Below are positions 31,757 through 38,264 of a stretch of DNA of 38,264 nt, one piece after another. Each line of letters opens with the position of its first letter. Position 1 is the first letter of the stretch. Below the pieces are notes generated by a model. The model saw nothing but the letters and a program-made list of their open reading frames with translations. It searched no databases and was not told the DNA's origin. The stretch comes from an uncultured Eubacterium sp. (GTDB lineage: Bacteria; Bacillota; Clostridia; Lachnospirales; Lachnospiraceae). The stretch lies in assembly GCA_910584065.1 (NCBI GenBank), contig CAJTZN010000008.1, positions 53,486-91,749 on the forward strand. Direction: 5' to 3'. The position numbers and the translations under genes were made by a program.

Positions 31757-32860
31757 ATGGTTAAGCGCTTTTATGTACGTACCAGTTCCCTGCGTGTAGG
31801 AATGAAAATAGATCAGGTAATCAAGGACCGGCTCGACCGGACGTTGATCGCCCGCGGCACATTATTGGACGAGTACCTGATCGATGGATTGAAAAAACGA
31901 GGTGTTACAGGGGTTTTCATCTGCGAGGGCGAGGAAGATCCGGAACCGGTAGAAAAAGAAAAACCAATTTCACCAGCGGTGAAGAATACGATAGAAAAAT
32001 ACCGTACGCAGGACGTGGCGAAAGTAAAACTGACTGAGAGTGTAAAAAAGAGGGTTTCAGAAGGGATCCAGTATCTTTACAACAATTCGGATTCCCAGCA
32101 GTTTACCGACACGTCAACAAAAATTACCAACGACCTGATGAAGGCGATCAATGATAACGATGCCCTTGCCGTGGACATCAGCGCCTTAAAAACAAGCGAT
32201 GAATACACCTTTAAACACAGCGTGGATGTGGCTACTTTGTCGATGATCATAGCCAGAAACCAGGGCCTTCCGCAGGAAGATATTTACAAGATCGGTATTG
32301 CCGGGCTGCTGCACGACATGGGAAAATCAAAAATCCCCTTGGAAATATTAAATAAGCCGGGCAAACTTAACGATGAAGAATTTGCCGTGATGAAGTCGCA
32401 TTCTGTTCTCGGCTACGATATATTAAAAACAAAAAAAGAATTTTCCGGCATGATCTCGCTGGCCGTGCTGCAGCATCATGAAAAAATGAACGGAAAAGGA
32501 TACCCATTTGGTTTTACTGCGGATAAGATCTGCCCTTATGCCAAAATCCTTTCCGTCACAGATGTGTATGACGCGCTCGTGACAGAGCGGCCGTACAAAA
32601 AATCATTCTCCCAGCGCACCGCCGTCGAAATGATTATGTCCATGACGGAGGAACTTGATCTGAAAGCGATGAAGACATTTCTTTCCAGCGTTATACTCTA
32701 TCCGGTTGACACTACAGTCCAGCTCAGCAATGGGGAGGAAGCGCGCGTGGTAAAAAACAATAAAAATTCTGTTCTGCGGCCGGTCGTGGTCGGGTTGGAA
32801 TCAGGAAAGGTATATGATCTGACCGGGGATATCGAATGTGCAAATGTTATTATTTTGTAA
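31757..32860 (+). CDS. HD-GYP domain protein (probable cyclic-di-GMP phosphodiesterase)
   Basis: A 367-residue cytoplasmic protein. The N-terminal part (about 1-60) resembles the small beta domain often found before HD-GYP domains (RTSSLRVGMKID). The HD-GYP domain spans about 130-330, with HSVDVATLS, the HD pair in GLLHDMGKSKIP (about residue 185), HHEKMNGKGYPFG (the GYP motif, about 240-250) and DVYDALVTERPYKK. The catalytic-site residues look complete, so c-di-GMP hydrolysis is plausible. ATG 31757 follows GAGAGGAAAA. No GGDEF or sensor domain is present. Confidence 0.88.
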   Translation: MVKRFYVRTSSLRVGMKIDQVIKDRLDRTLIARGTLLDEYLIDGLKKRGVTGVFICEGEEDPEPVEKEKPISPAVKNTIEKYRTQDVAKVKLTESVKKRVSEGIQYLYNNSDSQQFTDTSTKITNDLMKAINDNDALAVDISALKTSDEYTFKHSVDVATLSMIIARNQGLPQEDIYKIGIAGLLHDMGKSKIPLEILNKPGKLNDEEFAVMKSHSVLGYDILKTKKEFSGMISLAVLQHHEKMNGKGYPFGFTADKICPYAKILSVTDVYDALVTERPYKKSFSQRTAVEMIMSMTEELDLKAMKTFLSSVILYPVDTTVQLSNGEEARVVKNNKNSVLRPVVVGLESGKVYDLTGDIECANVIIL

Positions 32861-32912
32861 AAAAATCAGGAAGTCACGTTACAACATCAGTAAACGGACT
32901 TCCTGATTTTTT
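32861..32912. terminator. Bidirectional intrinsic terminator between HD-GYP and GH95-like genes
   Basis: AAAAATCAGGAAGTC (32861-32875) pairs with GACTTCCTGATTTTT (32897-32911), giving a strong stem with an A-run on one side and a T-run on the other. It serves the rightward HD-GYP gene and the leftward glycosidase gene, which converge on it. Confidence 0.9.
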
Positions 32913-32931
32913 GATCTTATTGGTTTAGATC

Positions 32932-35900
32932 TTATATCTCCATTTTGGGAATCACCGGTACGAGTGTATCAGCATCCCACAAAAACAGGGACGATGTATT
33001 TGTTTCCGTATTCCATTCAGCCGGGATCGTCACATGGATATAGCCATTGGCATCCACTTCGATCGCCTTCTCCGCCACGCCGGCCATGCCGCCGGTTCCG
33101 TCATACGCTGTCCAGACAGCACGCAGTTTTCGGCTGCGGTTGTTGTTGGAGAGGCAGAGATCCAGTTCCCCGCCTGAGCGTCCCGCATAAACCGCAAACG
33201 GCTCTTCTCCATCTGCGTCTGCTGATGCCCGGGACGAAACATGCAGAATAATCTCGTTCGATAAGATCCCGCCGTCTTCGGACGACGCAAATACTTTGAG
33301 CATTTTACCCTTTGCACTCTCCTTTACCGTGAGCACTCCGCTGTCCGAAATGGACGCGCCGTCAAACGGCAGATCATCGATCGCGTTCACGACATGCCAC
33401 TTGACATCCGGGGCATTTCCCGAAAGGGAATGAACCTGTGCTGTAAACGGAATATCGCTTCCCGCGAAAATACGCTGTTCGGTATCGACGGTGGTGGAAA
33501 TCTGGATCCGGTCGCCGAGTGTAAAGTCTACCGTCACCGTTTCGTTTTTGTCGAGATCAAGCGCAACGTATGCTTTATTTTGTTTATTGAAGCGGATGGC
33601 CTGTTTGCTCCCGTTTATGGAAGCGTTACTCCATGACGGGTTACATGACAGGGCGATCTTGTTACCATCTTCCTCGGATGTGATCGTTACCGACGCGCGC
33701 TTTTCCGCCATATCCCAGGTGATTTCGTTTACCTGCGCGCGGCACCGCGCCATCAATCCTGTAATACTGCCCTTCCCCACCGTATCCAAAAGGGCCGGTA
33801 GGATCTCGATCTCTCCGGTGTTCGAATACAGGAGCGACTCATTGACAGCTCCCATGATACCAAACGCCGAGTCCGTGCAATACGTGGACGAATGGTTGTC
33901 GTTATGGGACGTCATCATCGAACTGTACTGGTAATTATTTGTCATCAGGTACAGGAGAACCGAGTTCAGGCTGGCAGGATCTTTCAGTCTTGCTGCGACG
34001 AGCGCCTTATGCGTAGGACCGTGGGACTCCGACGCCTCTTTTCCACCGTAAGCGGCGGAACGGCGCGCCATCGCCTCCAAAATACCTTCACGCAGCTTGT
34101 CATCGGTCTGGGTCTCATAACCAGGCCATGCCGGATAAGCGTGACTGACATGTCTGTGCTGGTGTTTTTCACCGAGATTTTCCGTAGCCCATTCCTTCAA
34201 TTCCCCAGTTTCCGCGTAGAGATAATCCGGGATCTTGCTCTCGAAATCGGCCCATTTTTCTAATTTACCCGTGGCATCCATCGGCCCCACTTCTTTTAAG
34301 ATTGCCCTTGCCATAAATAATGTGTCGCGTGAAGCAGAAATATCCATCGTTGTGTTGTAGGTCAGCGCGTACACGGAATTGTCAGCGCTGCCAGCCGGTG
34401 AGTTCTCCGGGGAATATCCTGGCGAGAACAAATATTTCGCTTTCGTATCTCCTGCTGCGATTGCTCCGGACAGCGTCGTCCCGTCATCCAGATGGATCTT
34501 TCCTGTTCCGTCCGTATAATAACGGTCATCAACATACTGAAGCCAGAAATTCATGGTCTTATCTAACATCGGATAGAGGATATCCTCCACGAGCTTCATC
34601 TTTCCGGTGCTGCGGATCCTCTCCACATCGGCATCCGACCAGTCCAGCACATGGCGGTTCCGGTCGAGGTCAATGTCTTTTCCGAGCGGGATTTCCTGAT
34701 CACCGTAACACTGCCAGTACTCAAACATCGGCAGTATAAGCCAGTCCGTAATACCGTTCACATAAATGTGCGGGTAGCCGCTCAGGAAATGATAACTTCC
34801 CGCCTGACCGGTTCCATCCACCCGCGGCGGCGCCTTGATCGCGTCGGTCATGCCGTAAATGTGGTTGGCATCTGTTTCCCAGTCAGCTACCATGCGGACG
34901 ATAAAGTTGATATAACCGTCGCCGGCTCCTTCCATATTTCCCGTATTCATACCGGAAACCTGAAGGTTCGTGTTGGCATCGAGCGTAAAGTCCCCGCTCC
35001 AGTCCGGATTCCAGGCGCCGTTCCAGATCGCCCCCAGACGGGTCGTATGATAACCACTCGCACAGATGAGTCCAAAGCGGCCATTGTTGTAGATCCGCTC
35101 CAGAAACGCTTTATTGATCACGTTTTTATCGCTGTTCTGCTTGGCAATCAGTTCGGTATTTGTCAGATCCCGGTCTGCCTTTTCCTCTTCTGTCTCGCAA
35201 AGTTCGATCCGCACATTATCGAACATTCCGCCGTGTATTTTCACATGCGGATCCAGTAACGTCCGATATGATTCATTATTACTCTTCACATCATATTTCG
35301 CGATCACGGTGTCAATGTCACGCACGAGGCGGTCGTACAATTTCTCTTTTACATCGTCCGTGCTGTTACAACCGTCGTCCTGACGGTCCACCTTTGTGAT
35401 CAGCATCACGGACTTTGTGCCGGTGATCGTGATCTTCGGATCATTGGCATCAACAATGCGCCCGGTGCCAAAACCGTTCGATTTTTCAATCGTCCGCGTA
35501 TCCGCCGCATATTCGATATTACCATCCGTCACGATACGCATGGCTGTTCCCCAGCCACCGTTTGCAAACAATACCTTTTCGCGGTTTTTATTTCCCTTGC
35601 GGTACTGATCGGCATATTTTCCCACCATGCCGATGGCGTATCCATGTTCATCCTGTGTCACGATGTAATCGGAATCCGGACGGGGATTTACCGTGCCCTG
35701 GTTCCTCATCTCAACCATATGATCAATGCTTAACGTGAGGTCCAGCTCCCCCTGATCTGGAGCTTCGATGTATGTGACAATGACATCGTCGCTCCTGGAC
35801 GCAAACGAGCGCCGGTTCCACTCATTTCCCTGGCTGTCTTTCCACTGTACGCCGACCTCGCCGGTTTCATAATTTGTATAGCGGTTGTAATTCTCTTTGT

Positions 35901-36411
35901 TTTCTTCGGTAAAGCTGTTGTTTTTGATACGGAACTGGCTGGCCGGCTGGTACGGCCTCGACCAGGTCGTTCCCCAGGAAGCTCCATACGTATCGGCCGC
36001 ATACTTGTTTACCGCATTGACCCAGGGAAAATCGTTCTGGCCGGAACGGTTGACAGCACCTTTGCGCTGCTGTTCCAAAATATCACTGAGCACGGGAGTT
36101 TCGTAGTAATCCGTTCCGTCGGTTACGATTTTCGTGTTATTGAATATAAATACGTCCTCATCCGGGTCACAACTCTCAATAAACGCGATCTCGCCGTTCG
36201 CAGTTACGGAACCCTCACGCCATGAATCTTTTTTCGTCCCCTTTTCCACGGTTGCGTATGTATTCTCATGAAAGCCAAGTGCCCCTCCGATCCCATATTT
36301 CCATTCGGTCGTTTCCGCTTGGAGCTTTGGCATGGAAACGAAGGCGGCCGTCGCCAGCGATGCTGTTATCATGATCGCACTCCCCCATAACATTTTTTTA
36401 ATTCGTTTCAT
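32932..36411 (-). CDS. Secreted GH95-like glycoside hydrolase
   Basis: A 1159-residue exported protein. ATG 36411 gives a signal peptide (MKRIKKMLWGSAIMITASLATAAFVSM in two parts, cleavage near QAE). An N-terminal beta-sandwich region is followed by an (alpha/alpha)6-type catalytic region with HRHVSHAYPAWPG (about residue 750) and TYCTDSAFGIMGAVNE (about 840). These match in position the HVSHLYGLYPG-type and QIDGNFG-type blocks of GH95 fucosidases, including the conserved aspartate. A C-terminal region has Ig-like beta sequence (VKWHVVNAIDD … ISDSGVLTV). Alpha-L-fucosidase or galactosidase activity on host or plant glycans is likely; the exact linkage is not readable. The frame is open for 25 further codons upstream. 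Confidence 0.78.
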   Translation of the reverse strand: MKRIKKMLWGSAIMITASLATAAFVSMPKLQAETTEWKYGIGGALGFHENTYATVEKGTKKDSWREGSVTANGEIAFIESCDPDEDVFIFNNTKIVTDGTDYYETPVLSDILEQQRKGAVNRSGQNDFPWVNAVNKYAADTYGASWGTTWSRPYQPASQFRIKNNSFTEENKENYNRYTNYETGEVGVQWKDSQGNEWNRRSFASRSDDVIVTYIEAPDQGELDLTLSIDHMVEMRNQGTVNPRPDSDYIVTQDEHGYAIGMVGKYADQYRKGNKNREKVLFANGGWGTAMRIVTDGNIEYAADTRTIEKSNGFGTGRIVDANDPKITITGTKSVMLITKVDRQDDGCNSTDDVKEKLYDRLVRDIDTVIAKYDVKSNNESYRTLLDPHVKIHGGMFDNVRIELCETEEEKADRDLTNTELIAKQNSDKNVINKAFLERIYNNGRFGLICASGYHTTRLGAIWNGAWNPDWSGDFTLDANTNLQVSGMNTGNMEGAGDGYINFIVRMVADWETDANHIYGMTDAIKAPPRVDGTGQAGSYHFLSGYPHIYVNGITDWLILPMFEYWQCYGDQEIPLGKDIDLDRNRHVLDWSDADVERIRSTGKMKLVEDILYPMLDKTMNFWLQYVDDRYYTDGTGKIHLDDGTTLSGAIAAGDTKAKYLFSPGYSPENSPAGSADNSVYALTYNTTMDISASRDTLFMARAILKEVGPMDATGKLEKWADFESKIPDYLYAETGELKEWATENLGEKHQHRHVSHAYPAWPGYETQTDDKLREGILEAMARRSAAYGGKEASESHGPTHKALVAARLKDPASLNSVLLYLMTNNYQYSSMMTSHNDNHSSTYCTDSAFGIMGAVNESLLYSNTGEIEILPALLDTVGKGSITGLMARCRAQVNEITWDMAEKRASVTITSEEDGNKIALSCNPSWSNASINGSKQAIRFNKQNKAYVALDLDKNETVTVDFTLGDRIQISTTVDTEQRIFAGSDIPFTAQVHSLSGNAPDVKWHVVNAIDDLPFDGASISDSGVLTVKESAKGKMLKVFASSEDGGILSNEIILHVSSRASADADGEEPFAVYAGRSGGELDLCLSNNNRSRKLRAVWTAYDGTGGMAGVAEKAIEVDANGYIHVTIPAEWNTETNTSSLFLWDADTLVPVIPKMEI

Positions 36412-36489
36412 AACTAATCTCGCACCTTTCTTCGTCTTTTCGCCCTTCTGATCCTGCCGCTGATGTGTGTATCCATTAGGCTGCACATA

Positions 36490-37245
36490 TCAGCGCACCT
36501 TGACTTTTACAGGTTTTGACCATTTTCCGGCAATTTTCTTTTTACCGGAAAGCCGGTATGCCTTCACTTTAACATAATAAACTTTGCCGCTCTTCAATTT
36601 TTTTAACGTGGCTTTTTTCTTGGAACCGCCCTTTACGGTCAGCGCGGTTTTACATTTCCCGTTTTTCTTCGTTGCTGTGCCGATGATATACCCTTTTGCG
36701 CCCGACACTTTTTTCCATGTGACCTGGATCCTTTTTTTGCCTTTTGCTTTCGCTTTTACACCGGCTGGCGCTTTTGGTTGTTTTATGATACCGGTTTTTC
36801 CCGGACCAGGTGATGCCGGATTTATGGTCGGCGTATTTGTGGTCGGCGGTACGGCCGTGTCGGCTATCATTTGGAACGTTTTTACGATCTGTTCCTTTTC
36901 CGATGTAATCACGAGCGTGTAATCCCCTTTGACCAACTGTTTTCGGATCGGGAATGAAAAAGATGTCGCCCCGCTTCCTGTATACTGATTTATGTATACA
37001 ATGGAATTTTTGTTTGCTGTCAGGTCATTGACCGCCCCTGGTTTTCCCGGCTCATAGCAGACGACGGAAATTTCTTTCCCGCTCAGATCCGCGTCGGTGA
37101 TCGTGACAGCTACTGTCGCATTGGATGCGTTTGGTGAAATGGTTACGGAATCGCTGTTTGCCATCGCGCGATCTGCCGGCAGAAAGAATAGAATGCCGAA
37201 CAGAAAGGTAAGTGCAGACAGGAGACATACCCTATTTCGTCGCAT
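36490..37245 (-). CDS. Secreted protein with fibronectin type III-like domain
   Basis: A 251-residue protein with a signal peptide (MRRNRVCLLSALTFLFGILFF, then ADRAMA), an N-terminal beta domain (about 35-130), a Thr/Pro linker (PPTTNTPTINPASPGPG) and a very basic Fn3-like domain (QVTWKKVSGAKGYIIG … KVYYVKVKAYR … WSKPVKVKV) of the kind common in Lachnospiraceae secreted proteins. AAGGAGGAG precedes the ATG. The GH95-like gene starts 78 bases downstream on the same strand, so the two may form an operon. It could bind cell wall, partner protein or glycan; no catalytic motif is visible. Confidence 0.8.
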   Translation of the reverse strand: MRRNRVCLLSALTFLFGILFFLPADRAMANSDSVTISPNASNATVAVTITDADLSGKEISVVCYEPGKPGAVNDLTANKNSIVYINQYTGSGATSFSFPIRKQLVKGDYTLVITSEKEQIVKTFQMIADTAVPPTTNTPTINPASPGPGKTGIIKQPKAPAGVKAKAKGKKRIQVTWKKVSGAKGYIIGTATKKNGKCKTALTVKGGSKKKATLKKLKSGKVYYVKVKAYRLSGKKKIAGKWSKPVKVKVR

Positions 37246-37307
37246 AAGCTGACTCCTCCTTTGACTTTTGAATTTTTGCAGCCATAAATATGGTTGTTTT
37301 TAAGTTT

Positions 37308-37313
37308 ATTATA
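37308..37313 (-). promoter_or_regulatory. Candidate -10 box upstream of the Fn3/GH95-like pair
   Basis: TATAAT on the minus strand, 63 bases before the Fn3-protein start, in an AT-rich gap. No good -35 hexamer stands 16-18 bases away, so an activator or a different sigma factor would be needed if this is used. Confidence 0.3.
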
Positions 37314-37403
37314 CATGCTGGGAGTGAATTTTTATATAGGTTAATGTGACATATTATAGTTGGAAATGTCACATTGTCGCAGGAAAAATGTAATTGCTAT
37401 AAA

Positions 37404-37442
37404 AAAACCAACTACCTACAATGAAAGTAAGTAGCTGGTTTT
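37404..37442 (-). terminator. Intrinsic terminator of the partial leftward gene at the window end
   Basis: AAAACCA…CTAC…TAC (to about 37419) pairs with GTA…GTAG…TGGTTTT, leaving a 7-base loop and two mismatches. On the minus strand the stem is followed by a run of seven T. It lies 41 bases after the stop of the gene ending at 37483. Confidence 0.75.
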
Positions 37443-37482
37443 CTAATTATATTTATGATCACATCATAATATAATCACACAA

Positions 37483-38264
37483 TTATTTTTTGATTAATTC
37501 AATAGATTTAATGGTAACCGTAGACTTAACCGCTTCATCTTTTTGATAACCATTATATTTAATCTGCAAAGCAACGATACCGCAATCAGCGCCTAAATCT
37601 GTATCCGAAGGAACAGTAATATCCGATAAATCCATTTCTAATACATCTTCGGCATTTCCACCTTTCATTGACGGATATGCGTTTGGCTTACCATCAATAG
37701 CTACCTGAATCGGATCTGCATTTGCATCCCACGGCGGTGCTTTTTTTCCATCACAAACCAATCCTAAATACAATCCCAATGCATCTGGATCCGTTTCCTT
37801 TCCAGATAATGTAATACGGATTTTAGAATATTTTGTGTAATCAAAATGGCCCTTATCTGGACTCAGATAAAAATTCAAGCCACCACCTGAGTATTTTGCA
37901 GATGTATAGAATGTAATACTGCCATCACTATTTTCAATGCCTTTTCCAAGATCCTTTCCATCTGCATCAAACAATGGACCTGCCGCGTACGAGTTAGCAA
38001 CAGTCAAAGCAACATCCGGTTTCGTCGTCTCACCCGGCTTCTCTCCAGTAGAAGTATCCGTATTCGATGTGTCTACCGGCGGTGTCTCTGGCTTCGGAGT
38101 TACTGTCCCCGGAACATTCGGGTCTTCTGTAGAAGTACCGATAGTGTCACCATAACGTACCCAGATTCCTGTGATTGTAACACCTGCTAACGTACCGCCC
38201 GGTGCTGTAGCTTTCAGTAAAATGCTCTTGCAGGTAAGATCGGTGTCCTGATCCCAGTTATTGG
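37483..38264 (-). CDS. C-terminal part of a secreted protein with repeated CBM-like jelly-roll modules (partial)
   Basis: The frame is open to the right edge of the window, so the start is outside. The visible 259 or so residues begin inside one beta-rich module ending GVTITGIWVRYGD. A Pro/Thr/Ser linker (VPGTVTPKPETPPVDTSN, then TDTSTGEKPGETTKP) follows, and then a complete module of about 165 residues (SITFYTSAKYSGGGLNFYL, YSKIRITLSGKE, STVTIKSIELIKK). The two modules end alike, as in tandem carbohydrate-binding jelly-roll domains of secreted glycanases. No catalytic domain is visible in this part. Codon use is more AT-rich than in the GH95-like gene. Confidence 0.72.
   Translation of the reverse strand, partial: NNWDQDTDLTCKSILLKATAPGGTLAGVTITGIWVRYGDTIGTSTEDPNVPGTVTPKPETPPVDTSNTDTSTGEKPGETTKPDVALTVANSYAAGPLFDADGKDLGKGIENSDGSITFYTSAKYSGGGLNFYLSPDKGHFDYTKYSKIRITLSGKETDPDALGLYLGLVCDGKKAPPWDANADPIQVAIDGKPNAYPSMKGGNAEDVLEMDLSDITVPSDTDLGADCGIVALQIKYNGYQKDEAVKSTVTIKSIELIKK

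Overview
The window looks like a chromosome segment of a Gram-positive Clostridia member, most probably a Lachnospiraceae-type organism. The evidence is strong AGGAGG-type ribosome binding sites, the gene order mreBCD–PBP2–minCDE–rodA–mgsA–HlyD-like–yggS–sepF–divIVA-like–lspA–rluD, a very long PBP2, and a secreted Fn3/GH95-like pair on the right. No rRNA, tRNA or CRISPR array was seen.

Left part (1–17835): a co-oriented housekeeping block. It starts with miaA, a YnbB-like PLP enzyme and radC. It then runs through the rod-shape genes (mreB, mreC, mreD, PBP2, a SEDS protein), the Min system (minC, minD, minE), methylglyoxal synthase, an HlyD-like membrane protein, the PLP protein YggS, SepF, a DivIVA-like coiled-coil protein with a long Pro/Glu-rich tail, lspA and rluD. 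A BlaI/MecI-type regulator (18098–18475) with repeated GTAGAAT boxes upstream follows.

Centre (18610–30499): two head-to-tail copies, 5,935 bp each, of a filamentous-phage (inovirus-like) prophage, indistinguishable in every predicted protein. Each copy has a leftward module: a 49-aa ORF, an ssDNA-binding-protein candidate, two tiny membrane proteins, a 55-aa major-coat candidate, a 725-aa adsorption-type protein with 18 hexapeptide repeats, a pVI-like protein, a Zot/pI-type ATPase and an HUH Rep. Each also has a short rightward module: a ribbon-helix-helix repressor candidate and an 89-aa membrane protein. A consensus leftward promoter overlaid with palindromic boxes separates the two.

The three phage borders (18610, 24545, 30480) share a 20-nt core. 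In each phage copy this core begins a 135-nt imperfect inverted repeat carrying two back-to-back recombinase-type sites with arms TTGGACAAA/TTTGTCCAA. This is the architecture of the folded single-stranded attP of CTXphi. The host side of the right border is a 28-bp dif-like site directly upstream of an intact XerS-like tyrosine recombinase gene (30573–31631). I infer that the phage has no integrase of its own and uses a single-recombinase XerS/dif system through a hairpin attP. This is the main candidate for a previously undescribed system. The flank left of attL carries what looks like the right-hand end of a related, older phage copy.

Right part (31710–38264): an HD-GYP protein with a possible 12-codon leader, a bidirectional terminator, then leftward secreted proteins: a GH95-like glycoside hydrolase preceded by an Fn3-domain protein, and the C-terminal part of a protein with jelly-roll/CBM-like modules that runs off the window.
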